64,000 nucleotides of DNA from Hydnum rufescens UP504 (taxonomy: Eukaryota; Basidiomycota; Agaricomycetes; Cantharellales; Hydnaceae), in the NCBI GenBank assembly GCA_014904985.1, contig MU128938.1, forward strand, positions 235,564 to 299,563, in the 5' to 3' direction. Under the pieces are notes generated by a model. The model saw only the letters and a list, made by a program, of their open reading frames with translations, searched no databases and was not told the DNA's origin. Position numbers and translations under genes: made by a program. Of this stretch, positions 47,426-57,430 are shown in pieces (position 1 is the stretch's first letter; each line of letters starts with the position of its first letter).

Positions 47426-50400
47426 TCATTCATTTTCCTCTGCTCGGCTCCAGGCGTAATCCCAGGAGGACCGTAGAGCCTCTAGACATTCCTTTTTGAT
47501 GACGGACTGTTTGTTCTCGTCCCGTACTTCGCAGATCGGCTGTAGAAAGGTGGGCACAAATGCTGCGAGTAGGCTAAGGGGCTGCGCAGAGGTGACTAGT
47601 TCGAAAGAAGGCCATTGGCCAAGGATGTCCAACATGCCCATATGTCCAGTTCGGGTAAGTCGTGCGATCGGTGGCATTAGGACGGCATGGTATGTTTCGT
47701 AGAAGGTGTAGCCATATCGTGGCTCTCCCGTATAGCATGCTGGGCTGCTGTTTTGGAAGTCGGTGAGGGACCTCATGTGCGGTTTGGAGAACAACGTGGG
47801 GCCCTCAAACCCGGCTATCACCATAAGTAGGGCCAACGGAATCTCAGGGTCCGGGGTGATACTGGTGGCCGTATGGTCCTTAAATTTCTTTACGACCTCC
47901 GGGGCGTTACGTAGGTCACAGCTTGACTGCCATGAATCGTGCTCCAGCCCATAGCCCAGCCAACGAACCAGATATTCTACAATCCTTTTTTTCTTGTTGT
48001 ACCTAGAGTCCATAATCCTTTCTACTTCGTACTCTTCGGAGATTTTTAAATCATCCTGAGGATTTGGCATCCTGGGTCGGTCTTTATCTTGAGATCGTCG
48101 GTATAGGCTAAGGTGTTCTAGGTTGATGACATTATGCATCGGCATTGAGTCCGGAAGTCGTATCCTATAGGTGGTGGGACTGAGGACTTCGGTGATTTCG
48201 AATGGGCCAATTCTTCGTTGCATAAGCTTGCGTCCGGTACCCTTGACGTCCACGAGTTCCAACGAATGGGGGTTTAGTAATACCTCATTGCCTGCTTTAT
48301 AAAGGATGGCTCTTCGTTTTTTATCGTATTGATACGCTTGAGAGTCAGCGGCTCGGATAATGGCATCACGGGCCAGATCCCTTCGGACCCGAAGGGCCTT
48401 AATGCGTGTGTCTGCCAACGGGCTGTCCGTGAGTATTGATCCTGCCGATTCCTGTAGCAAACATAGGGGAGTTCGGGGTGTATACCCCAACAATAAGGAG
48501 GCAGGCGACATCTGTGTGGCCAAGTGCGTGGCTCTGTTGTAAGCAGACACTAATACATCCAGCCAGTTGGCCCAATCAGAGCGGTCCGCATTTACGTAGC
48601 ACCGTATCATGGTCTCGTGGTGTTGGTTCATCACCTCGGTTTGGCCATCAGTTTGAGGGTGGTGTGAGGTGGACATCGCTAGTCGTGTGTCAAAGTAGTT
48701 TGCTAGAGCGCGCCAGAAGTTGCTTATAAAGCGTGGGTCGCGGTCGCTCACAATCCGTGATGGTAGGCCAAAATGCTTGTATACTTCTTTATGTAGTAAT
48801 GCAGCCATTCTATCCGCGGTTACATGGGTGGTGGTGGGGACAAAAATGCCATACTTCATGAGCTTGTCCACGACGACTAATATCGCATCGTATTCTCCTG
48901 ACTTGGGCAGTCCCGTTATGAAGTCCATGCTGATGACTTCGAACGGTAACATGGGCACGTCGATTGGTCGGAGGTAGCCCTTGGGTCCCAATCGGTCATG
49001 TTTAGTCTTCTGGCAAATGTCACAAGTTTCGCAGTAATGTAGGACATCCTTTCGCATGGACTTCCAGTAGAATCCTTGGCGAAGTATTTCCAACGTTTTT
49101 CCCCACCAGCTGTGAGCGGACTCGTGGGGGGCATCATGGGCTTCCTTGACAAGGGTGAGTTGCTCCTTCGAGGGTACGCATAACCTGGATCGGCCATCCG
49201 AGTCCTTAAAAAGTAGGAGTCCATTATCGCCCCTGGTGAATCGGCGGAAGCGTTCAAGTTCAACTTTCCGACCTTGTGGGGTCTGGGTGGCCGAGTTGAC
49301 TCTTGTCCTGGTCCAGATGGCTTTGAACTCTGGGTCGTTGATGTATCCCTCCTGGAAACGACAAATCGTATTGGTCGAGATAGACAAATTTAGTCCTGGT
49401 GGCGGCCTCTCTAGACTTTGGATCTCTGTGGTTGCGTCCGGGACACCCGGGGAAACTGTCGCTGGTGGGCTGTCGGTAATCTGCGAATCGTTCGGTGTGA
49501 CTGTCTGGGTTTGTGTAAGAACGAATATGGCCCTTCCCATGCTGGGGGAACGTTGAGCGAGACTCGAACTACTCGTTTGATCACTCTCGTTCATGACCAG
49601 TTTAGGGAGGTCTTGATCCTTGGGCGATACTACTTCAGGGGTTAACGGTAGTCTGGACAGGGGGTCCACATTGGAATGGATACGGCCCGGTTGATGTACT
49701 ATAGTCATCCCTGGGAAGGCTGCGAATACTGCTCCCCACACACTAAGACACTGATTGGCATTTTCGTAGGTTTTTGCCCACTGCAAGGCTGCATGGTCTG
49801 TTATGAGAAGGATTTGTTCCCCCTCTATAAAGGGCAGGAACCGTATTAGACTATCTTTAGCCACTAGGGCCTCCCTTTCCGTGGCCGAATACCGGGTTTT
49901 GGCAGGCTTGCACGTACGACTCCAATAGGTGATAACCCTCTCCACTTGGACAGTAGTTTCTTCAAATGATTCTGCCCAGGGCCCTGGTGCTGGACGGTCA
50001 TCATGGGTCTCTGAGAGCTTCACGGTCAGATCGGGTACTGGATCCCCCTCCTTGTACGCCTTATAAAGACGTTCGTAGGTTTTGGTTTCGCGTAGGTCAC
50101 GAATTAATATGGGCTGGATCTGTTGCAAGGCTCCAGCGAGGGCCACATCAGAGGCATCCATGTATAGCCTGTAGCCTTGGCCACGTATCAGGTGACCGCG
50201 GACTGGTGCCGATGTTAATGCTCGTTTCATCATTTCGTAGGCCTCCTCGTGCTCGGCCTTCCATATCCAGGGCATACCCTTTCGTAACAAAACGAACAAC
50301 GGGGCTGCTATTCCTGAAAAGCAGGGTATGTACGCAGCGAAATAGACGGCCATGCCCAAGAAGGTTTCCAGGTCCTTGCGGTGACGAGGAATGGCCAGGG

Positions 50401-51109
50401 CCGCAATGGCCTGTATCTTTTCCGCATTGGTGGACAGGCCCAGACGTGACACCTTTTGTCCTAAAAGTTGTATACTTCGATACCCTACATGACATTTGTG
50501 GGGCGCCAGCGTAATTCCAGACTTTTTAATGGCCTTGAGGACTGTACCAATATGGTCGAGGTGCTCGTCAAAGGTTCTTGAGTAGACCACGATATCGCCG
50601 ATGTATACTAGTGTGAATATCCACAGGTAGGGGGCTAAGATTTCCTGCATGACACGTTGGAAAATCGGGGGACCATTCCTCCATCCGAAGGGCATTCTTG
50701 TGAATTGATGCAATCCCCGATGTGTCCTCATGGCAGTGTAGGGTTGAGAGGTACTATTGAACTCCAGTTGGGTGAACCCAGCTAGTGCATCGAAAGAGGA
50801 CAGATATTGCGCCCTGGAGAGCGCTTGTAAAATGTCACTTTGCTGTGGTATCGGGAACTGGTCGGGTATGGTGGCGGTGTTCAGCCTCCTCCAATCGACA
50901 CAGAGTCGGTCCTTGCCATTTTTGTGTACGATCAAAACTGGAGCTCCCCAAGGGCTGTTTGATGGTTTGATTACCCCCTGTTTCAACCACAAGTCCAACT
51001 GTTTGTCGATGAGCTCCCTTTTAGTGGGAGAGGCAATGTACGGTGCGGATGAGATAGGCTTGGTACCGGGGACTAGTTTGATGTGCACTTTGGTAGGGTG
51101 CTTGCCCAA
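47426..51109 (-). CDS. Gypsy pol: reverse transcriptase, RNase H, integrase, chromodomain (inactive RT)
   Basis: The 1227-residue frame starts right after an in-frame TGA (51110-51112) that separates it from the protease frame; the two are one polyprotein. RT spans residues about 20-220 with LCVDWRRLN and MPFGWRNGP, but the catalytic motif is YIGD at 169-172 (codon 50597-50599 GGC instead of the expected Asp). RNase H begins at YMDASD (317) with TDHAALQW at 438. Integrase has the HHCC zinc site (CETCDIC, 693-699) and D729, D789, E825 of the DDE triad intact (SMDF, VSDRDPRF, QTDGQTE). The chromodomain lies near 1045-1095 (YEVERIMDSR, YLVRWLGYG, HDSW). A further 130-residue tail has no recognised domain. 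With a Gly in YxDD, the RT should be unable to polymerise. Confidence 0.95.
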   Translation of the reverse strand: MGKHPTKVHIKLVPGTKPISSAPYIASPTKRELIDKQLDLWLKQGVIKPSNSPWGAPVLIVHKNGKDRLCVDWRRLNTATIPDQFPIPQQSDILQALSRAQYLSSFDALAGFTQLEFNSTSQPYTAMRTHRGLHQFTRMPFGWRNGPPIFQRVMQEILAPYLWIFTLVYIGDIVVYSRTFDEHLDHIGTVLKAIKKSGITLAPHKCHVGYRSIQLLGQKVSRLGLSTNAEKIQAIAALAIPRHRKDLETFLGMAVYFAAYIPCFSGIAAPLFVLLRKGMPWIWKAEHEEAYEMMKRALTSAPVRGHLIRGQGYRLYMDASDVALAGALQQIQPILIRDLRETKTYERLYKAYKEGDPVPDLTVKLSETHDDRPAPGPWAESFEETTVQVERVITYWSRTCKPAKTRYSATEREALVAKDSLIRFLPFIEGEQILLITDHAALQWAKTYENANQCLSVWGAVFAAFPGMTIVHQPGRIHSNVDPLSRLPLTPEVVSPKDQDLPKLVMNESDQTSSSSLAQRSPSMGRAIFVLTQTQTVTPNDSQITDSPPATVSPGVPDATTEIQSLERPPPGLNLSISTNTICRFQEGYINDPEFKAIWTRTRVNSATQTPQGRKVELERFRRFTRGDNGLLLFKDSDGRSRLCVPSKEQLTLVKEAHDAPHESAHSWWGKTLEILRQGFYWKSMRKDVLHYCETCDICQKTKHDRLGPKGYLRPIDVPMLPFEVISMDFITGLPKSGEYDAILVVVDKLMKYGIFVPTTTHVTADRMAALLHKEVYKHFGLPSRIVSDRDPRFISNFWRALANYFDTRLAMSTSHHPQTDGQTEVMNQHHETMIRCYVNADRSDWANWLDVLVSAYNRATHLATQMSPASLLLGYTPRTPLCLLQESAGSILTDSPLADTRIKALRVRRDLARDAIIRAADSQAYQYDKKRRAILYKAGNEVLLNPHSLELVDVKGTGRKLMQRRIGPFEITEVLSPTTYRIRLPDSMPMHNVINLEHLSLYRRSQDKDRPRMPNPQDDLKISEEYEVERIMDSRYNKKKRIVEYLVRWLGYGLEHDSWQSSCDLRNAPEVVKKFKDHTATSITPDPEIPLALLMVIAGFEGPTLFSKPHMRSLTDFQNSSPACYTGEPRYGYTFYETYHAVLMPPIARLTRTGHMGMLDILGQWPSFELVTSAQPLSLLAAFVPTFLQPICEVRDENKQSVIKKECLEALRSSWDYAWSRAEENE

Positions 51110-52234
51110 TCATACGTCGAATCCGAAAGCCAGTTCGTGCCTCCGTAATACTTCATAGAGGCGTACCCGCTGCTCGGCGGCCAGGGAGGGGTCCATGTTG
51201 ATCAGGCTCTCCAAATCTTGGGACCTTCGTTCTGTGGTATCACCCGTCTCGGCGGTCTTCGGACCTTCCCCAGTGAACTCCTGGGAGTCCACACCGGTGG
51301 TCTCCTGGGGGCTCCTGGGACGATCCTTGGGGCCCATTTGGTTCAAGTCTTGTTTACTGAGCGATCCCTCTACAAGCGTGCGAATGAATAGGGCCTTTCG
51401 TTCAAACCGTTCCCTGTCTTCTGGGCTCAAGTCGGACTCCTTGCTGAGACATTGGAGGGGATTGAGCATGTGTCCCACCACTTCCCCTTTGCGTAACAGT
51501 TTAGGCGAGGAAGAAGGGTTGGCAATAGGTAAAGTTAGGTCCTTCACCGTGTCCACTATACAGTCGACCAAGGCTAGGAAGCTGTGACTACCCCTCCATA
51601 TTATCCATTTCTCGATTAGATGTAGTCCGTTGTAATGGTTGTAGTCTCCTTTAACCCGTACTTGGGCCACATGTCCTCCGGGAATATAAGTATCTTCCAG
51701 GGCCACAATCTTCCCTGTACCCGTTTTCCTTCTTCCTGGGGTGATGGTGCCCAGTCCTTTCTCGGGAACGGCTTCATCGCACGGGACATCTACTGATTGC
51801 CAGGAAGCAATGAAGGTTTCCTGATCTCTTGTAGTGCGGCTAGCCGGGATTCGGTGTTCGCTGTCTCCCACTTGCCAATAGGCTTCGTGTTCGGGTCTCA
51901 TGGTATGGAGTTGCCAGGCCCGGTGCGTATCCTCACCGATTAAGAGGTTAGCGTTCATTCCGTCGACAACGTAGGCTTCGACTCCTCGGAGTAGTACAGG
52001 CCCCAATTGGCTACGAAAATACAGATCGAGCGTAACATATCCTAGACACTTGGCTTCCCCAGTAAGGTGCAGTAGTCTCAGTTTTAACCCTTGCTTAATT
52101 GCCGGGCCTCGTTCCTTCAGGGCCTTCAGACACTTGGCTGACACTAAGGTGGCTGCGGCTCCCGAGTTGGTGACCACTTCAATCATGGGGCCGTTCACAT
52201 CATTGACACAACATTGCAATTTGAAAGCATCCAT
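51110..52234 (-). CDS. Gypsy pol N-terminal part: aspartic protease with mutated active site
   Basis: This 374-residue frame is continuous with the RT frame except for a TGA at 51110-51112, positioned in the LG-type junction that in related elements reads through an Arg codon. The protease core is near residues 15-60: VVTNSGAAATLVS, where the family has Asp-Ser/Thr-Gly; codon 52166-52168 is AAC (Asn). VNGPMIE and NANLLIG match retropepsin surroundings. The catalytic Asp is therefore lost. The frame is open upstream of its ATG and overlaps the end of gag, where it sits in the -1 position, so gag-pol shift by frameshifting is possible, though no classic slippery heptamer is evident (the overlap has AAAAGG and CCCCC runs). 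Confidence 0.88.
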   Translation of the reverse strand: MDAFKLQCCVNDVNGPMIEVVTNSGAAATLVSAKCLKALKERGPAIKQGLKLRLLHLTGEAKCLGYVTLDLYFRSQLGPVLLRGVEAYVVDGMNANLLIGEDTHRAWQLHTMRPEHEAYWQVGDSEHRIPASRTTRDQETFIASWQSVDVPCDEAVPEKGLGTITPGRRKTGTGKIVALEDTYIPGGHVAQVRVKGDYNHYNGLHLIEKWIIWRGSHSFLALVDCIVDTVKDLTLPIANPSSSPKLLRKGEVVGHMLNPLQCLSKESDLSPEDRERFERKALFIRTLVEGSLSKQDLNQMGPKDRPRSPQETTGVDSQEFTGEGPKTAETGDTTERRSQDLESLINMDPSLAAEQRVRLYEVLRRHELAFGFDV

Positions 52235-52245
52235 TCCCAGGCTGG

Positions 52246-55090
52246 CTAGTCCTGGGGGCCTTTTACCGTAGGCTCTGGAGCGTACACTTCTTCAGGGGAG
52301 TCGTGTGTCTTGTCAATGTTTAGGTCAGGGGCGGATCCACCCTCACCAGGGACGACATAGCAAACAATTCCCTCTAGGGACGATTCATCGGGTACAGTAA
52401 ACAGAATGTCAGTTTTTTTGTCCTCTTCCTCACTACTAAGAGCTTCGTGGGCAGCTACCATAGCGGCCTGGTAGACCTCTTCCGACCCTGAAGTCATGGC
52501 AATGTAGGCCTTACGGTAGGCTACGTCACGTCTAGTACTTGTAGTCGGTTTGGCTCGCTTTGGATCCTTTTTGTAGGAACCGCAGTCGTAATCGTAGTGC
52601 AGTTTGCTTCCACAATGTCGACATGGCCGAATGGGTTTCCTTTTAGACCTCACATCACTGGGCTCGTATGCGTAACTCAGTTCGAGTGAACTTGAACTGG
52701 CCATCATGGCGGGTGAACGGTACCGGCTTCGTCGAAGATCCTCATGTACTCGACGTATCACCTCATTGGCTATGTCCTCGGTCTGTCGTGAATTGGAAAG
52801 GTTCGATATGGCCAAAAGGGCATCCTCTTGGTCCTTAACTCTCGAGAATAGGGCGTCTGTGTCGTGGCAAAGGTCCACATCCACGTAGGCTCTCCAGGAT
52901 GGTGGGGTGTGTTCCATAAGAGTACCCACTTCCAGGGAATCGAACACAGGATCGGGTATATCAGGCAGCGGGTGCAATACTCGGCAGGCCCTTACCTTAC
53001 GGGTAAGCCATTCGGTGGGTGTCTCCTTTTCGTGCCCTCGGTTACGGAATCGTAGTTCGTCGTAGATAGTGACTTGCTTGTCGTACCAACGTGTACCCAG
53101 TAATCGAGTCCTCATAATGAGTTTCAATGAGTCCCAGTCTTGACTAGCCTGAATCTTTGTAGCATTGGGCAGGCTCCGCCACCATACATCTGCGTGTTTG
53201 GTAAACCTCATGGTAGCGGCAAAAGCTAGTTGTTCACGCATTCGACAACTCCCAGCGGTGTAATGGTCCAAGTCCTCGGTCCACGTAACGAAAGCATTAT
53301 CCGACCCATCATACTCTGGTAGGTCATTGGGCCGGAATTCGAGTTTGAACTTAGGTTCGTAGTAGGCTTCTCGTTGACGGGCCGCATCGTCAATTCCCAC
53401 AGCTGGTGGCCCACGATCTGGTGGACCAGGTCCAGGAGGACCGTTGTTGGGCCACCCTCGGTCGGGATGGCCACCACCGGGCCCATCGGAGGTCGTCCTT
53501 GATGGGGGAACCTTCCACCAGGGGGTCCATCTCCGTTCCCTGAGTCATCTCCATCCGGGGACCCCCCATCTGGGGGATTCCAGTGTGTGCCTTCCGGCCA
53601 TCCGTGATCAGATGGGACTCGAGGAGCCAAGGGGGTGTCCACCAGTCTGGGAGGTGGTTCAGATCAATAATCCCTGGATTCAGACCCTCGAATACCAGTC
53701 GTTCTGGTAGAGTTTGCCAGAACCTGTTGTCGTAGAGGGTCTACTGAAGGGCGGGGTTGTCGAACGTCGAATCGAGGTCGTGGCAGTTGGGTCCCTTCGT
53801 CACTGGCCAATGTTCCAGGTGTTGGTATCTCTTGACTTTGCCATAGTAACCCTCGTTCCGGTACTGAGTAAGCTGCTAAAGGCGAGGCGACCCGGGGAGG
53901 GTTGTTCACGATCCCAGTCACGTACCCCTGTGCTTTGGAGTTTGTAGTATAAGCTACAGATTCGTTTTCGTCGACACTTTGCAGTTGTGCAATGATCTTG
54001 AGTCCAGTGCGTAACCGACGTAGGGCCAAGGCAGCTAGCTGTAGGACTTGTCTTCAGAGGAGACTCCCGCACTCATATGGACAGCTAACATGCCCCCTGG
54101 GTCGAATTTGTAGGGATCGGGGTCCGATAGGAAGTAATGCTTTGCCATTTCTGCTGCAGTGTCTTGCAATATTTGGCCACATTGTAACAGTGTAAGGCAG
54201 AACTCTGTGTCAGGTTTAAAGACTGTAGGGTGTCCTGTGCGAGACGCACGGACGACGGTACTGGTGAATGAGGGAGACTCCACATCCAGATTGTACGCCA
54301 AATGATATAACGAGGTGTTGATCAAACGTACATCGGCAGCTGCGCTGGGACCTTGCTCACGTCGTATGGAGTCCGCTACCGATGCCAGTAGGGTTCTTCG
54401 ACGGAGTAGTTCCTGATCTACGGAGTTTTCGTTGGTCAAGGATTCGTTGGTCATAGATCTGGCTCGTTCGTTCGATACAGGCATGACCGACCCACTATCT
54501 CGACGAGGGTCTTGCAGAGTGTTTCGGGATGTGTGCATGTAGTAGTCGACATGTAAGGGGTCCGTATAGTTTGTAGACAACAAATGATCCTTAAGTACCC
54601 ACCCGGCCTCGCTCATCCGGGTATCTGAATAATCACGTTGCGTGTGGTGGCCAGGCTTCCATGCCGTTCCTGTGAGGCTGGAGGCGGTGGAATCTGGGCT
54701 TTGTCCAGACCTCAGGCTGGGCCTGGTCCAGTTCAGTGAGGCTATGCCTTTGGTCTCGATAGTTTTTGGGGGAGTGACCACCCCTGTTGAGGTATCCACC
54801 CTGTTTAACAGGGGGTTGCAGGTCTTGTTTGAGAGCGCTTCGTAAGCTCGGTCGAGGATAGGAGAAATGAGTGTCGAATCCTGTATTCGGGTTCTTACAC
54901 ACTCCACCAGTGTTAATTCGGTAGTATCCGAATTGAGCTTAAGGTGACAAGACAATCCCGGTGGGGGTTCCGGACCGGGTTTACGGTCGTGGCTGTCACC
55001 GGTTAGAATACGAGTCGTTCCACAAGTCAGGTCGACGAAGGGTTCAAGAATGGGGCTGAGTCGGGGAACCGTATCCTTGGGGTAAACCAT
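52246..55090 (-). CDS. Gypsy gag with CCHC zinc knuckle, broken by one stop and two frame changes
   Basis: Segments in order on the minus strand: 55090-54035 (351 residues, no known domain), 54029-53664 and 53642 to about 53450 in a second frame separated by a TGA at 53664-53666, then 53450-52246 in a third frame. The last segment is the capsid/nucleocapsid part: LPEYDGSDNAFVTWTEDL, WWRSLPNATK and DELRFRNRGHEKETPTEWL are Retrotrans_gag-like blocks, and CRHCGSKLHYDYDC is a CX2CX4HX4C zinc knuckle. Continuity of Gly/Pro-rich sequence across the breaks shows that one long gag was interrupted by single-base changes. Gag would form the particle and bind RNA; this copy cannot make a full-length product. 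Confidence 0.82.
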
Positions 55091-55423
55091 AACGTAGCTT
55101 ACGGGTCTGAGTAGTAATATGCCACTCAGTGCAGAGACCGTAGTGTACTGTTTCAGTACACTGCGGACGGCAGCCTGAATGAGGAGAAAAAAGATACATT
55201 TCGGGTCTTTCCGTGGCTAGCTATGCAAGTCGATTACGTAAATGTAGACGAATCTAGCTATAACCGGGGCAGCACCAAACTCCAGTGGAGAAGCTTTCCA
55301 CCGGGTTGGTTTGAGAAGGGGAAAAGAGAAGAAAGAGTCAAGTAGGAACAAGAGGTACATTGTATGTACATAAGTAGAATGGTAGTAAGGCCGGGTGCCC
55401 GCCGGACTCATACACCACTAACA
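55033..55423 (-). repeat. 5' LTR of the gypsy element
   Basis: 391 bp, same family as 45527-45917 and 98% identical by eye. On the minus strand it would hold promoter and polyadenylation signals of the element; no TATA was confidently identified. Confidence 0.95.
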
Positions 55424-55954
55424 CTAGCTATAGTCAATGGTATATCATGAGATGCTTATGAAAGGCTTATACATGTTGTGTTGGACTGTTTATTGTTATT
55501 TGTGTGTACCTATTTGTGTCCTCCTAGTCAAAATGCAGATTCTAAAGAGGGTTCTAGACTAGTTTAAGTTTGATTCAGTGTGTTAATGTGTTTCTTTCTT
55601 CTTCTGACTTGACTTCATTATTACTCACCTTTCCTTGGATGTCCAGCAACTCTAACCTTAGGTCCTGCAACTATCCTTGGCTTAGTATTTCCATAGAGGG
55701 CTTCCAGTGACTTAGTCTTAACAACCTTGTATATGACTTAGCTCCAGATGGCTTTAGATCAGTACTCTCTTCAGATGCAAGCAGATTTGTAGACAGTAGT
55801 ATATTCCCAGTAGTGAGGAGATGGGGGGACACAGGAAAATCTACTGGCTTTTATACCTTTCCAAGGTGGCTGTGTTTAGAGAGAAATGACTCACTCATAT
55901 GTGAGTCATATGTAAGAACAATAGCATTGTCAAGGTAGGTGAGTCATTCACAAA
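55424..55954. other. AT-rich gap without a gene
   Basis: No family recognised. The sequence is probably degraded transposon DNA. Confidence 0.35.
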
Positions 55955-56140
55955 CAGAACAATAGGGTCGCTAAGGAGGTGTTATCTTTCATAAAGTGGT
56001 TGCAAGGAAGGTGAGTCATTCATAAACAGAACAATAGGGTTGCTAAGGAGGTGTTATCTTTCATAAAGTGGTTGCAAGGAAGGTGAGTGATTCATAAACA
56101 GAACAATAAGGTTGTCAAGGAGGGTTATCTTTCATATCTG
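55955..56140. repeat. 72 bp tandem repeat, about 2.6 copies
   Basis: Copies start with CAGAACAATA at 55955, 56027 and 56099. The first two differ at few positions (GGGTCGCT against GGGTTGCT); the third is truncated and more diverged. Direct spacing is exactly 72 bp each time. Confidence 0.85.
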
Positions 56141-56876
56141 TGAAGTTCTAGAAGTTATTTGTGGCAATGGGAGATGAAATTGAAGGATATTTCTGAGTTC
56201 TTGGAGATTGATTTGTTTGTAGTCCAGTGGTTAAGATGTTTACATCACTGGTTAATAATGAAACAAATGTGCATGAGGTTGGATTTGATATGGAGACTGT
56301 GGTTTACATCTGTAATAGGTGTGCTTAGTACCATTAGATGCAGATTTTTAACAGCTTTCTAGTCATGGTGGTTCCAAGCAGATCGGATGCAAACTGATGG
56401 AGAAATTCATAAAATACTGATGGGTGTTGATTCTGATAGTAATATTGTTCTGTAGAGTGCAGTTCTGATCTGTTCTTCATGTTGCTGGTACCATTTGATG
56501 CAGATTGTTAACATCTTTCTAGGTGTGGTGATTCCAAGAGGATTGGATGTGAACTGACAGAAATTTTTTTAATACTGGAAATTCCGGATTTTGATAGTAA
56601 AATCAGTCTGGAGAGTGCAGTTTTGGTCTGTTTGACTTGTATTTGGTACCATTTGAAAGGTATGAATCATAGATTTCCAAGCATTATATGGGCATATGTT
56701 TCTGATCAAAACTGAGGGAGTTATAGAACAAAATTGGTTTCTGTATGTAGCTGTAATTAATTTCATAAATGGTCATGTGATCATCCAAAGGCTGGAAGTG
56801 GTGTGATTTTGCATTTTCTGATACTGGATGTTTTTATCTTCCACACTGCTGTGGTGGTTGTTATTTCTGAAAATTA

Positions 56877-56949
56877 TGGTGGAACCAGGGTTTGAACCTG
56901 GGACCTCCTGCCTTCTAGTCAGGTGCTCTACCAACTGAGCTATCCAGAG
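56877..56949 (-). tRNA. tRNA-like sequence, probably a pseudogene or SINE head
   Basis: On the minus strand it shows a D-arm GCTC...GAGC with A-box TAGCTCAGTTGG, an anticodon-arm region CCTGACTAGAAGGCAGG, a perfect T-arm CCAGG-TTCAAAC-CCTGG (B-box) and a TTTT Pol III stop just after the end. The 3' acceptor strand TTCCACC should pair with GGTGGAA but the 5' strand is CTCTGGA, so only about three pairs form; the anticodon stem also has an A-G mismatch. The anticodon loop CTAGAAG would give AGA. A functional tRNA is unlikely; a tRNA-derived retroposon head or decayed gene fits better. Confidence 0.6.
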
Positions 56950-57036
56950 AGAGATCTTACGACAGCATGAAGGACAGGCACCCAAACAACACTCCGACCA
57001 ACATTAAGGCCTTCATTCCACCAGACTGGGGGGCAT

Positions 57037-57430
57037 TGTTAGTGGATATTAGTCCGACCTGGCACTTGGCCCTATTAAAACGTTGCTACCACTATGAACC
57101 AATGTAATTCCCTCCTTTTTACTTCCTTTTTTTCCTTTTCTTCTCAAACGATCTGGTGGAAAGCTTTCCACAGGAGTTTGGTGCTGCCCCGGCTTTAGCT
57201 AGATCCGTATTTGTTTATGTAAGTAGACGAATAGCTAGCCACGGGAAGATCTGGAAATGTATCTTTTTTCCACTCCATTGGCTGCTTACCCACTAGTGTA
57301 CTGACAGTACACGCGATTCTCGCACTGTGTGACCTTACCACAGAACTTACTCTTATTTCTAACATCATGGCATAAACCCAGACCTATGGACCTAATGTCT
57401 AGAGACTCATCCTAAGAACGTTCCAGACCC
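57037..57430 (+). mobile_element. LTR (or LTR fragment) of a related gypsy element, opposite orientation
   Basis: Starts TGTTAGTGG after GACTGGGGGGCAT, exactly as the minus-strand LTR at 45917 does, and shares blocks in the same order: GGTGGAAAGCTT, GGAGTTTGGTGCTGCCCC, TAGCTAGAT, AGCTAGCCA, ATGTATCTTTTTTC, and GTGTACTG followed by CAGTACAC. About 50 bp of internal sequence precede it (from about 56985) and encode the same IPPDWGALLV end. The right edge is approximate. It is diverged, hence an older sister element, mostly deleted. Confidence 0.75.

Larger units (their letters stand above)
45527..55423 (-). mobile_element. Full-length but inactivated Ty3/gypsy (chromovirus-type) LTR retrotransposon, 9.9 kb
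   Basis: Bounded by 391 bp direct repeats (45527-45917 and 55033-55423). Transcription is on the minus strand, so the right LTR is the 5' one. Order on that strand: LTR, gag with zinc knuckle, protease, reverse transcriptase, RNase H, integrase, chromodomain, an extra ORF, purine-rich GGGGGG stretch, LTR. The protease, RT and integrase order and the chromodomain identify the chromovirus branch. Several lesions make it dead: a stop in gag, frame changes in gag, a mutated protease Asp, a stop before RT, and YIGD in RT. No 5 bp target duplication is visible (AATGA left, CTAGC right), so one flank may have been rearranged. Confidence 0.93.

Noticed and set aside
55010..55032. tRNA primer-binding site next to the 5' LTR
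   Set aside because: The sequence just inside the LTR does not begin with TGG and matches no tRNA 3' end that I can recall; self-priming is possible but unproven.
45527..55423. A 5 bp target-site duplication for the gypsy element
   Set aside because: AATGA (left) and CTAGC (right) do not match, and shifting the ends by a few bases does not help.
56773..56985. ORF containing WIAQLVEHLTRRQEVPGSNPGS
   Set aside because: This is the well-known spurious translation of a tRNA sequence, not a protein.
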